A stretch of DNA of 60,000 nucleotides from Cryptomeria japonica (lineage: Eukaryota > Streptophyta > Pinopsida > Cupressales > Cupressaceae), in contig NC_081407.1 of assembly GCF_030272615.1 (NCBI RefSeq), positions 150,909,744-150,969,743 on the forward strand, read 5' to 3'. A model generated the notes under the pieces. The model worked only from the letters and a program-made list of their open reading frames with translations. It had not been told where the DNA came from and did no database searches. Each line of letters begins with the position of its first letter. The stretch's first letter is position 1. Both the position numbers and the translations under genes were made by a program. Below, piece after piece: positions 26,263 to 36,940 of the stretch.

Positions 26263-26747
26263 TAGGGGAAAGGAGCCAACAGTCACCATAGCTAACTTTG
26301 TGCATCTTAAGCTCCTAAACAGTTCATCCAATTTCAACGATTTTTTTTTGGTTCTCTATGTATGCGACTTAACTGCTTAAAGTTGTTGTTTTGACTTGTG
26401 GGTAGTAACGATGCATGTTGTGGAATTCGTTATGTATAAAAAGGTCAAAAAGTACACATTTCAAAGTGTGGTCCAATACATGATCACCTTTGCGCCAATA
26501 GTAGATAACTCAAAAAAGTCAATAGTAGTGGACAAATGCCCCAGTAGTGGTGCACAAATGTCCCAATAATGAGCTAATTATGGTCAAAAAAAGCTAAAAA
26601 ATGCACCACTATTGGTACATGTGATATTTATTAATGGACCTTCCATTACCATTTTTTTTGGCTCCTACTTTGTCTCCTAACGGGGGTGAGATTGACAAAA
26701 AGATGACGGTTATTGGTCCTATGTCCACTACTAGCTCCTTTCCCCTA
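26263..26747. mobile_element. MITE-like element with 12-14 bp terminal inverted repeats
   Basis: The left end reads TAGGGGAAAGGAGC and the right end GCTCCTTTCCCCTA, a perfect 14-base inverted match including the outer TA. If TA is the target duplication, the inverted repeat is GGGGAAAGGAGC and the element is 481 bp, as in Tc1/mariner-type MITEs. If TA belongs to the repeat, another superfamily is possible. The interior has repeated AGTAGTGG / CCACTA motifs in both orientations and no coding capacity. Such elements move with transposase supplied by an autonomous relative. Confidence 0.7.
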
Positions 26748-27620
26748 GAAATGATAAGTCATGAAATAATTAGAAGTTGAATTTATTATTGTGTATCTTC
26801 TAGTAGAAAATTTGCAAATTGGGCTTAGTGTGTTACAAAGTTGTAGTGTAGAATTTTTTGGTTATAGTTGGATATTGGAGTTTATATTGTAGTGTTGGAT
26901 GTGACATTTGATTTTTATTAGAAAAATTATATATTTTGTTGGAGTGTAGGGACATGGTGCTGGGAATATACTTTCATTTGTTGATGAAATATGAAAAATC
27001 CTAAAATGGCATTTTGTAATGAAATATTGATTGAATTTTGTAGGTGATCTATTTATAGTTTAAAAAAAAAAAAAACTCATAATATTAGTCAATTGATATC
27101 ACTTATCTATTTTTTTGTGTTGGGCATATTGAAGTATGTTAGTAGGAGTCAATTTTGTGTTGTAAAGTAAGCCTGTCACCTTATATGTATTCTTTATGTT
27201 GGTTAGTAATTGAAATTTTGATGATGTTAAGTTTGGATTTGGAGTTGATGATTGATGTTATTTGTTGTTGTAAAATGAATGGCTTATATGAGTGAAGAGT
27301 TACTTGGATTGTTTTCCCTTATATGGGTACCCAATTCATGACTACATCAAGAAGTTGGGAATAAGTAAGGCTTGTAAAATATTGGTGGAATACAAGAAAA
27401 TTTCCTAAAATGGAGGGTGCATAAAACTATCCTCTCATAATAAGTTGATACTCAACATAATTATTTGACATGGGTTCCCTTGAAATTGGACAACCAATAT
27501 AGTATCACCCCTCTTCAAGAGTGGATATGTTACAAATAACCCTTAAACATATTGGAGAATCATGATCAGTTCCTTCTTTACAAATCAACTTAGAAGTGTG
27601 ATAGATTATGAAATTAGCAA
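26748..27620. other. AT-rich spacer, no recognised gene
   Basis: No convincing open frame is present. A 14-base A-run at 27060-27074 could be the tail of an old retroposed insertion, but nothing upstream of it is recognisable. Confidence 0.45.
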
Positions 27621-27628
27621 GTTAATAG

Positions 27629-28035
27629 ATGATAAAATACAAGGTAAAAAGGTCAAGCAAGTTTCAAATTGAAACTCTCTATGAAAGGACAATGGTTCAG
27701 AGGAGTTATGTCGAGGCTTTAATAAAAAGAAAAACTCAAAGATGCTTCTCAGAAAGCTTTGTGAGTGAAATAGGGGTTAAAAAGGAATTCCTTTGTATCC
27801 CTAATCTTATTTTGCTTACATATTCACAAACTATAAGAATGGCTAAATATGTAAAGAAGGGATGTGCTCTTTTGGGAAATGTGTTGTAAGGCTTCTTTTG
27901 TATGTAAATGATCTCATCTTGATTGCAAGGTCCACCCATGGGTTGAAAGAACCATTAAAATTCTTAGAGAACTTTAGCAAGTAGGTTGAAATTCAAGTTA
28001 AGACCAACTAGACCAAAAACTTATTTTTTCTCCAA
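27629..28035 (+). pseudogene. LINE reverse transcriptase fragment
   Basis: The frame contains SFVSEIGVKKEF, the counterpart of the LINE RT motif with IGVKQGCPLSP. In a shifted frame LLYVNDLILIARSTHGLK matches the catalytic block normally reading YADD-L-L-A. The second Asp of the catalytic pair is kept and the first is lost. The end merges into QVKTN and an A-rich stretch near 28027-28040. Frameshifts and stops show it is dead. The same RT segment recurs at 48590-48868, so both come from one LINE family. LINE RT copies RNA at a nicked chromosomal target. Confidence 0.8.
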
Positions 28036-28097
28036 TTGAAAGAAAAAAAAAATTAGCCCAACTTTTATTTTCAAGGAGTTTATTGGAAGAATTAATT

Positions 28098-28232
28098 ATA
28101 TTAGTTGATTTTGAACTCTCTACACCCCATGATCGTCCACAAAATAAAAATATTCCTCCACAAGAGATAATGTCAAGAGAAGCTTGCTTAATTATAGATG
28201 CAAGATTAAATTGATTAAATATTAGATATAAA
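28098..28232 (-). repeat. LTR fragment of the 34.6-36.9 kb element family
   Basis: This matches 36549-36690 block by block: TTGATTxTGAACTCTC, ACACCCxAxGATCG, AAAATATTCxTCCACAAGAGA, ATGCAAGATTxAATTGATTxAATATTxGATATAAAAT. Similarity ends at about 28232. It lies between the LINE RT and RNase H remnants and presumably marks an insertion that split them. Confidence 0.75.
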
Positions 28233-28439
28233 ATTTGTTGGTGTACCCCAATAACAACAAGCTTCATATAAAATAACCTTCACAATACATAGAGAAGCAA
28301 CCTGAAAGACATTATTTCACCAATGTGATAATTTTAAATTGAGATGGTATAAAATGTAAAAACCCCTTGTATAAATAACAAAGGTGTGATAATGTGTGAG
28401 CTAACAATTAGTTAACTAGTATAAGAGCTAACAACTAGC

Positions 28440-28890
28440 TAAAATTAACTTTAATGGGGTGGTTGAGGGAAATTCGAGGGCATTTGGTTGGGGGGAGTGT
28501 TGAGAGATGAATTTGGTAGGCTTATGTTGGTGATGGCAATCCCCTTGGGAATCTAGACCAATCACCTTGCCAAAGCAGTTGATGATTTCCATGTTATCAA
28601 ACTTGCTCATTCTCTTGGCTATAGGAAATTGTAGATTGACGACGACTCACTTAACATAATCAAATGTTTGAAAGGATCTTAGAAGCATAACTAGACAAAT
28701 GAGGCATTGATAAATGATGCTCTTAACCTTATAAGGTCTTTCGAATATTTTTTTATATCTCATATATTTAGGGAGGGGAATGCACTTGCAGAATTTTTTG
28801 CTAATACGGGTGTTATGAGCATAGAATAATTCCTTTGGAATAGAGGTGACCCTCTTCCTCCTAATTTCCTATAAATTATAAATTTTGATC
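28440..28890 (+). pseudogene. LINE RNase H domain remnant
   Basis: A decayed reading frame gives VLRDEFGRLMLVMAIPLG, AHSLGYRKL, DDDSLNIIKCLKGS and ISHIFREGNALAEFFANTG. This is the plant RNase H-like domain found at the end of many plant LINE polyproteins (RVT_3 type). Catalytic residues recognisable are the Asp in DDDSLN and the Glu-Gly-Asn-x-x-Ala block near the end. Several stops interrupt it. Its position shortly after the RT relic on the same strand suggests one LINE ORF2, later split. Confidence 0.75.
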
Positions 28891-29016
28891 TATGTCATGG
28901 CCAGTAATAATTTATTTTCTTAGCAGGTCTTTTTCATGGGTTTGATGGATATTTGGACGGTGATTTGTGTTAATGATGACAGATGGTTGTCATTCCACCT
29001 CACTCACTACTAATTC

Positions 29017-30549
29017 ATGATTGCCACGCGGATTGTCAGTATCTTTCTCACTTGGTTTTCCTACTCCAAGTCCCAAAAAGTGGTTTTTGGAAAGAAGTCG
29101 ACTATGAGTAGTTGGGGTAGGCATCTAACTATGCAAATTTGGCTTTGGTTTACTATGGAGGGTGAGAAGAATGGGCAAGAACCTATTACTTGTGATGATG
29201 TCAAGCATAATGCTAAGTTTTGGATGATTTTGATAAAATGTGGGGCAACCCCTTACCTAGAGCATCTCCATGGCACAAACTCAAAAGCTTCTAAGATTTT
29301 TCACAAGGGCTGGAAGAATCGAATCTCACTTTGTTTGGTAAGAGCATTGATATCACTACGGAGCTTATGGAAAATATTATTGAACTTTTAATGGATGGGA
29401 GGAATATTTTTTAGGATAGGAAGTCTTTTGAAATTGCGGTGAATATTTTCCTTAAGGTCAAGGAGGGGAACAAACTTGTGAAGAAATCTAATGGCAGTTA
29501 CTAGGTGAAGTCCCTCAAAACTCTATGACCTACTCTGGTTAAGGTTTTAATATAGCTCTCTGCACTTGAAGGTAGGTTTACTACTGTTTTTGGCTTGGCT
29601 ACCATTTTACTCTTTTGAACCATTTTAGATACAAGCAAAAAGTGTCTTTTCTCTATTATTTGTTGGCCTCTCTTGAATATGGGATCAAGGAATATAATAA
29701 AAATAACAAAATCCCAATCCTCTATGAGGGTTTAATCCTCTTAGTTCTTAAATATGTGAAATCTTTGTCATCTTCCTCCAAAGAGAAAGGCTTTGAGCAG
29801 TTTCCCCCTTCTTCACAAATTTTTGAGGAGTCGATCTTTTGTTTTAGAGAGGATATGGAGATGGAGTCTTGGGAAGGAGATGATGAGTCTATTGATGATG
29901 AATGGGGGAAAGAGGCTAGTGACTCTTTAGAACATGTGGGAGCTACCAATCCTCACTGGGATGAGAAGGGTAGGTTTACTAAAAGGAAGAGAACGAAGTC
30001 AACTTCTCCTAGCCCTCAAGGTCAGGAGTTGAAAGTAGAGGAATCGAAAAGGGTGTGGAACTCAAAACCTATCAATAACCCTATTCATGAGGCGATTTAT
30101 GGAAAAGATATCCTAGGGGATAACAATTATCCTCATCCCCACCCACAAGTTGATTCTGGTAAGGAAGCTTGCCCCTCTTTTTCCAGAGACCTATAGAAGG
30201 ATTCTCCCCTTCTTAATAGTGAGCATGAAGACCTGGAGGATTTGCTAGGGGTTGTGCATGATGATACACTAGATCGGTTTAGAATGTATAAATGGTTGTT
30301 CCTAGAAATGAACCAGGTCAACATCAATATTAACTTGTTGAACAGCAAAATTGTTGCTTTTGAAAAAGGTGATAGTAATGCAAGAATATAGGCTAATGAG
30401 AATAAGATATTGGAAATCTTTGAGAATATTGCAAAGGATGTCAGTCTCATGAAGGTTGATTACGAGAGCCACATTGGTGTGCTTTAGGTAAAGATAAAAA
30501 TAATTATGATAATTTTACCAACCTTGTCAACATGAGCTATAGGACTATC
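29017..30549 (+). pseudogene. Unrecognised repeat-associated ORF, 5' part
   Basis: The first frame (29017-29391) includes MQIWLWFTMEGEKNGQEPI and DVKHNAKFWMILIKCGAT. The second (29615-30196) includes LNHFRYKQKVSFLYYLLASL and LYEGLILLVLKYVKSL, then a long hydrophilic acidic/basic stretch. A tail runs on to 30549. These read like one decayed protein with stops and frameshifts. I do not recognise the family. The blocks look conserved rather than random, so I think it is a mobile-element protein, perhaps ORF1 of the adjacent LINE. Its 3' end is found at 33857-34117, beyond a 3.3-kb insertion. Confidence 0.55.
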
Positions 30550-30554
30550 CAGAG

Positions 30555-33500
30555 TGTTAGGACCTATAAATTTTACATGTCTGACCTAAAATTGTCTACC
30601 TAAAAAACCCTAAACCCTAAATTCGGTCTTGTCATTTGCTAAAATCCTTCTACTATAACACGCTTTCTTTTATTCTCTCCTTGTTTTATGCTTACTTTTA
30701 TATTTTTATCCAAGTAATGCATTGTTGCCCTTTCCCATAGTCGCACTGAAGTCAAAAGTCAGCCTTAAGGGTGGACTATGAGAGAGCGGTGTATTATTTT
30801 TATCAAGCAGTCCTTATCGCAACCCTATGGAGCATGAGTCCTAAACTATGAAAATCATTGTGGTAGGGCGATAAGCCCACAAGACCGTGACAAGTACATA
30901 ACGTTACAAATGAAGTGTTGCAGGATAGCGGAAAATTATCGCTACCTCGCATGGTCTCTATCTTAAACTGCAAAAGGTGTGGCAGGGAGGTGGTAAGCTC
31001 GTAGACCCACAAAGATTAAAGGAAGAGCCTGTGGAATGGCGGTAAGAAGTTAGTGCTTGATCCAAAAGGATCGGCGGCCCGGCAAGGAGGAAGAAGCTAG
31101 TTAGAAGGACGATTGCGGTAAATAGGTACAAGCATTTGTAGTTGCTGCAGTTCCATAGGGAAGAAGAGGCTGGTTGAAATAATGCTTGTAGTAAAGTAGT
31201 GTAAGTGTTTACATCTATCACTGGCATATTGGGATTGAAGAGACAATCTATGGGCACATTGCGGGTTAGTGGTAACTCTAGAGTGTGAGTTAGATTAGCA
31301 ATTGCATGGGGATGACAATTAGTTTTGATAGTCCATTGTGATGAAAATCTATAGTAAAAATTTAAAACTCAAGAAAGACAACCACCTTGGTATGAGAAGA
31401 CATTAATGGTGAGGTGATGGTTTGTAGCATTGAATAAAACTTGATTTTAATCACATTCTAATCATTCTGCACTCAAAAAAGATTGGAATTGGAGCTCTGC
31501 GAGTTAAGGGGAGAAGTTTAGTGCCAAGTCGAGGTCTTGGAATAAGTAACTCGCCTTCATGTGTTGAAAGAATTCAAGTGTATTTCAAAAGACCCTATTT
31601 TGCCTTATGTCAAGTTCTTGGAATGGATGTGGTAGATAAAATGCCTATTGGCCTGATGATGATGGTCATAAGAATATAGAATTTAGAGGTAAATGTAAAG
31701 TATGACTTTGCTTCAAAATTTTAGAAGAAGATACACCAACAATTGATCAAACTGAAAGAGGGTAGAAGTCCATTTGAATTTAGACACTATTCCTTGTTTT
31801 GCCATCTAATTTTATATCAAAATAGAAATAGATGGAGAAAAAGATTGAATTTGGGGATGATTGAAAATCAAGGAAATAGACTTCCAATTCAACCTTGGAG
31901 CTATGTGTGAGACATGAGATGTCCAAACAATGACTATGTAGTTTTTCATGATGGTTTCTCATTTATAATTATGGCCACTTTGAATCATATTTCACCAAGG
32001 TTAACCCAACAAATAATAGAAGTATTGAGGCCTTTGGCCCTAAAACCAAAGAAAGGAAACACACATTGCTTCGGCGATTGGTTTTTCATGGCTAACTACA
32101 CACTGATCAGAGTTTATGGGTGCCCCCAAGCCCCCCACCATTTGCCTAAATTTGTCTCTATCAGGGTAGCTTTTTTAGAATTCATGTGGCAGATGATGTG
32201 GATGGAGAAGGATGTTATAGAAAGGTAGAAGAAGGACACCTTTTTGCCACATGTAACTGTATGTGTTGTATTTTCTATTGGCTCTGATACTTTAGAAGAA
32301 TTGTAGAATTATTTAAAAGGAATGTATGCTTTAAAGTTAGGAATAGAGAGGCTCTTTGACCCTGAACTTTGTAAGATAGAAAGTTACAACTAAAGTGACA
32401 ATTCCCTATGAGGTATATTATTATGAAGATGTTACAAGAAATTGTGTCACCGTGGTCCATACCCCTCCTTATCATAGGTATCACCCATTTGCATAAGGAT
32501 AGGAGATAAATGTTTCAAGTTTTAATGTTGCTATGGACAAAATAATTGCATTAGATTTAGGTTATTCAAGATTCATCATAGAGGTCAGAGGGATACTTGA
32601 CAAACAATGGAAAGATCATTTGGCAAATGTGCCTCAAATTCAGAAATATAAATGACCAAACAATTATACAGTGTATCAATGGGAACAAAATTATTTGAAC
32701 CCCTCTAAAGATTAGTCTTGCTACAAGACATTCAAATCTTGGCTCCTCACACTTTGCCTTTATTCTCAAGTTTATGTTTTTTTAGTACAAGATTCACAAG
32801 GCGGTCCAACAATACATATAGTATGGTGTATCCCAAAAAATTGTAGAACCTTGCCAGACCCCTTAGTCATGGGTGTCTACCTACAAAGTGAAGATAGTGG
32901 ATGTTTGTTTCTATATTCACCAATCTTTTCATATTTCTAAACTTGTTTATTTGATCTTCCATATATTGACATTATGTTGTGTTGTAAAAGGACTTAATAA
33001 CATGTTAGTTAAGCGAATAGTCATGGCTTTTCATATTCAGATGGGATTGTTTTCAAATGATTTTTTGAATTGTAAATAATACAATAATTTGGTATCAAAC
33101 CTTGGGTTTTCATTGTTTTGTTGTGATAAAAGAATAAAATTATTTGGTTGTCTCCAATTTGCTTCTTTATTATTATATAAATTAGCATATCAAGTGTATG
33201 TCTAATTTATCGAGGCAAGTCCCTATCTTTGTGTGGCTTATTTAATTGGTTTCTTCAAGAAAGAATTAAATTCATTTAAATAAGATCACAATAACCTAGA
33301 GGATTCATCTTGGATTAAAAATAAGAACCTGATAATTGAGCTACCTGCATGTTTATGCAAGACATAAACACTAAAGTGCCAAAATAGCTAGAATTACAAC
33401 CAACAAAGAAGATACAAATCAATTTACATGTTTGACTCAGTTACCCTCTGGAGAAGGCACTAATTAGTTTTGTTACCAATACAAAAACATTATTTTCACA

Positions 33501-33851
33501 TACATATATTTCAAAATTTTATTGTAGAGTTTAGTTTAGATTAGTTTTCTATTTTTCACCTTCATTCCAATATAAAAATAGATAATAAAGGGCAATTGAA
33601 TTAAAGTTGTGATTTAAGGAACTCTTAATTTTTATGAGATTTCTATCTGCATAAAATCACTACATAATTTGGAAGTGAAGTCATTTGTAGTGAGATTGGT
33701 TCACCAACCAAGGTCTTGCAGAGCCTAAAGAGTAGGGAACTATTACCATCTTGGTTAGTTTTGTTCGTTGGCCAAATCCTTTGTTAAACCTAATCATAGA
33801 ACTTGGCATATTTTTAGGGTTTTGCAATCTATTGATTTGGGAACCAACACA
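30555..33851 (+). mobile_element. 3.3-kb TG...CA element with CAGAG target duplication
   Basis: The element starts TGTTAGGACC and ends CCAACACA. CAGAG lies at both flanks (30550-30554 and 33852-33856), and the flanking direct repeat can be read as long as nine bases (CAGAGTGTT). Removing it rejoins a reading frame across the site (TIQSV to ESIKMLMDKW). TG/CA ends and a 5-bp duplication fit a solo LTR, which would be very long. A nine-base duplication would fit a Mutator-like element. I see no second LTR or inverted repeats beyond the ends. A short telomere-like CCCTAAACCCTAAA lies at 30608-30622. Confidence 0.7.
31640..32990 (+). pseudogene. Decayed unknown coding region inside the 3.3-kb element
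   Basis: A mostly continuous but broken reading can be followed. It contains LKEGRSPFEFRHYSLFCHLI, PNNDYVVFHDGFSFIIMATL, ISPRLTQQIIEVLRPLALKP, GDWFFMANYTLIRVYG and LPKFVSIRVAFLEFMWQM (open part 31914-32228). In a shifted frame come KVTIPYEVYYYEDVTRN and ALDLGYSRFIIEVRGILDKQ. It is neither gag, RT, integrase nor a transposase I can name. The composition is that of a real globular protein with many aromatic residues. Stops near 32226, 32310 and 32500 show decay. Confidence 0.55.
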
Positions 33852-33856
33852 CAGAG

Positions 33857-34117
33857 TGTTGAAAGTATCAAGATGTTAATGGATAAATGGCGAAAAACCC
33901 AAGTTTCTAAGTCTTCTGACAATAATTTCATTGATCTTGAAAACGCGGATAAGGGTAAGAAAGTGTTGGATGATAAGGGTCCTTGTGCCCAGACCATAAG
34001 GAACCTCAAAAAATCTATGGAGCAGGATAAAATTAATTTTGCAGGATATGCAGAACCCATCTCAAAACCTAGATCAGATCCAAGATGAAGTTGCAAAGGC
34101 TCTGAATAATCTTTGTT
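33857..34117 (+). pseudogene. Unrecognised repeat-associated ORF, 3' end
   Basis: This continues the frame broken at 30550: ESIKMLMDKWRKTQV, DNNFIDLENADKGKKVLDD and ALNNLC followed by a stop at 34115-34117, with one frameshift near 34040. A T-rich 3' region follows. The protein end is hydrophilic and probably helical. The open frame also runs upstream into the inserted element (from 33768), but those codons are not part of the original protein. Confidence 0.6.
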
Positions 34118-34287
34118 AGAGCTTTGTTTGGTCTTTTTTGTCTTGTTAGACACGTTCTAGTTTAGACCTTTTTTTTTTCGTTTTTTTTATTAGTTGGTTG
34201 TTAGTGGGATTTGTTTATCTTTATGGTAGCGTTTCATATAAAGGGTTTTGGGGTCCCTTCAAAAGCTAATTTTCCCTTAATTAAAAA

Positions 34288-34490
34288 TAATTAGCTAACT
34301 AACTACTACAAAAATTAAATGACTAATGATCCATCCTGATGATGGATCATAGAGTGTGATCCGAAACGTTGATGCAAAAAAAAAACACGATCTAATCCAG
34401 AAGCATTAGCAAGAACTATCACGGATTGTGGGAAACTAATATCTTTGAAACAATTAGCTGACTAACTACTAAAAACATTAAATGCACTAT
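34288..34490. repeat. Imperfect direct repeats around a hairpin and A-tail
   Basis: ATTAGCTAACTAACTACTA (34291 onward) recurs as ATTAGCTGACTAACTACTA (34452 onward), each followed by a related 18-base stretch. Between them lies a perfect 8-base stem, GATCCATC-CTGAT-GATGGATC (34329-34349), then GTGTGATCCGAAACG and a run of ten A. The hairpin and A-run look like the 3' end of a retroposed element. The direct repeats are long for a target duplication and are diverged. Confidence 0.5.
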
Positions 34491-34619
34491 GCAAAAAAAT
34501 TGAATACTAAGTGACTAATATCTAATAATGGGATATGGCCGCATTATAAGGATATTCTAGAATTCCACCTAAGTAAAACTAAGTTATGTGAGTGGGATAA
34601 AACAACATTCACACCAAAA

Positions 34620-34889
34620 AAATATGCATAGGATGCCTTAATTATAAAGATAAGGTTGAGAGAAAGGATTATAAAATATTATAACATGTCCTAATCCTAT
34701 GGAATGAGACAACTAACATGATAAATATTAAATAACCTAGGACACAAGCAGTAAATCTCAAAAGATAAGATAATATCTAATTGACAAATAAGACTTCTAG
34801 AAAGATTCCCTGGGACCTAAGTTAACTTAAGCATGTTAATAGGACCTACTATAACCTAGTTAGGTAAAATACCTTATTCACATTAACAC
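34620..34889 (-). repeat. Truncated 3' LTR of the short LTR element
   Basis: On the minus strand it starts TGTTAATGTGAATAAGG and runs through GGTATTTTACCTAACTAG, matching 36940-36670. Similarity ends near 34620, so the LTR's distal third and its CA terminus are missing. Confidence 0.75.
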
Positions 34890-35229
34890 CTCCCCTTAAC
34901 TACAACTTAGGGAGTGGTATATTATGATGTAAACACCAAAGATTCTTATGGGTATCAACAATTAGGTTGTGTTAGGTATCCATTTAGAATGCAATCTCTC
35001 GCAAATGGAGAAAATGATAAAACTTGATGGGAGAAAACTACTCTCCAAAAGAGAGAAAATATAAAAAGAAGTTATGAAATATTGAGAACTTAATTATACT
35101 TCTCAAGGATTACAAAATTATACTTCTCAAGGATTACATCCATCATGAATATACAATGAGTTGTCCATTCATGAGAAGGAAAGATAGATACTATGTAGCA
35201 CCCCCATAATGGCAATAACCTGCTAGAAA

Positions 35230-35450
35230 GAAACACTAAAAGGTCACTTTGGAGCAAATTCTGGAACCATAATTGAAGCAACAAAGACAAGATGATTGTG
35301 ATGCAATGAAACACTAGAAACTCTTGATGGAGCAACCCTAGAAGTTGATTGAAGCAACAAAAAATAATTGATTGCCATGTTACAAAGGAACATTAGAAAA
35401 CTCCCTGTGGAGCAACCCTATAAACTTTATTGAAGCAACAGGAGATTGAT
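35230..35450. repeat. Three tandem repeats of about 79 bp
   Basis: GGAGCAA...ATTGAAGCAACA modules begin at 35251, 35329 and 35409. Each is preceded by an A-rich block with AACACTA or AACATTAGAAA. The period is 78-80 bp with moderate divergence. They lie inside the short LTR element. Confidence 0.75.
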
Positions 35451-36534
35451 GTGTGATTTGGAGCTAAAATAAAGTGATTTGATAAAAAAATTAACATTCC
35501 CATATTCTAGCATGTCCAAGTAATCCTCCATGATAACCATAAGGCAAGAATTTTTTTTTTAAAAAAAAAAACGTACTTTAGAATAAATTTGGGAAAAGTT
35601 CATGGATGGCTTGAAAGAGCTCCTAAATACTTTTGCAACTCTATAAGAATCATGAAAATTAGAGATTGTGGCAAAAAAGTTACAACATCGGGAGCCAACA
35701 ATGAAGATTCAACTTCAAATAGCAATTAATATCACCAAATAATAGAATCTAAAATAATAACCTACTCCACTGCAAAACAAACTAACCTAACTTTTCAATG
35801 ATATATCATTTTTAAAAAACAGATTGTGGTAAAAATTTATGATGGTTTTCCCAATCTTGATAAAGTTGCCAAAAATGGGGGGGAAACACCCAAGGGCCTA
35901 AGCCCCTAGGCACCCATACGACATGTTGTAGCAACCTCAAAAAAGTAATGTCATCATCTTGTTGCTAGTGGAGCAATGAATGACAAGCAATTTGGTGGCC
36001 TTAAGGCAGCAAAATGAAGTTGTGTTGCTCGAAAATTACCCCCCCACAAAAGAAATAAACCAACTGCAAACCTTATAATAGAACCAACACCTTAACAAAC
36101 AACCAATGACAATAAAAGATTTAAATATATTAAAATAATTTTTGTACTACTAATTTGGCATAAGGAGTATAGGTTAACAAAATACATAGAGATTGTAGAG
36201 GATGTACGCTAATGATACAAAATAGAACATTCACTTGTTCAAAAATCCATTGATTGCCATAAATCTACTAATGCTTGTGTATAATAATATCATACATCAC
36301 AAATTCATACACTATGAATTCCATACAATCATATGGAATTTTGCCTAATTGAATCTACAACCTTTGTTGAAATTGGCCAAAAAATCTATGTCATCCAAAA
36401 TTGAAGCATTTTATATAGAATAGGGTTTTTTGGGCCTTCTGTACTCCATCGTGAGGTCCTTTTCTCCCAACATACACGCAAAAAAATCTCATGTCCAAAT
36501 CACCCTTTTATTTGAGGAGGAGTTCACAAAACTG

Positions 36535-36940
36535 GAGCTTTGATACCACATAGGATTTTGATTGTGAACTCTCCACACCCTAGGATCGCCTACAAACAAA
36601 AATATTCTTCCACAAGAGAGAATGGAAAGAGAATATTTCTTGATTATGGATGCAAGATTGAATTGATTGAATATTGGATATAAAATGTACATAGGATGCC
36701 TTGCTTATAAAGACAAGGTTGAGAGATAGATTAGACAAGATTATGACATATGTCTTAATCTCATGCAATAAGATAACTAACATGATAAATATCAAATGAT
36801 CTATGACACACGAAGTATATGCCAAAAGATAAGATGTAATTGAAAAATAGAAGTTCTTCCTTGGGACTTGAGTTAACTTAAGTGTGTGAATAGGATGTAC
36901 TAGTAAACTAGTTAGGTAAAATACCTTATTCACACAAATA
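36535..36940 (-). repeat. PBS and 5' LTR of the short LTR element
   Basis: TGGTATCAAAGC (36546-36535 on the minus strand) is one base away from the canonical plant copia PBS TGGTATCAGAGC. The LTR runs from it to about 36940, where TATTTGTGTGAATAAGG matches the TGTTAATGTGAATAAGG start of the other copy with the TG mutated. Confidence 0.7.

Larger units (their letters stand above)
34620..36940 (-). mobile_element. Short non-coding LTR element (TRIM/LARD-like)
   Basis: Two related LTRs in direct orientation (34620-34889 truncated, and about 36547-36940) surround only 1.65 kb without recognisable protein. A PPT-like TTAAGGGGAGG abuts the 3' LTR (34890-34900) and TGGTATCAAAGC, a mutated copia PBS, abuts the 5' LTR (36535-36546). 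The first 150 bases inside the 3' LTR resemble the 3' untranslated region of the copia elements at 48.0 and 52.5 kb (AACTTAGG, GGTATCCAT, AGAGAGAAAA blocks), so it is copia-derived. It could only move with proteins from a relative. Confidence 0.75.

Noticed and set aside
28428-28610. Minus-strand open frame in the RNase H region
   Set aside because: It is a shadow of the + strand LINE RNase H relic.
30608-30622. CCCTAAACCCTAAA as an interstitial telomere tract
   Set aside because: Only two units are present, too few to separate from chance in AT-rich DNA.
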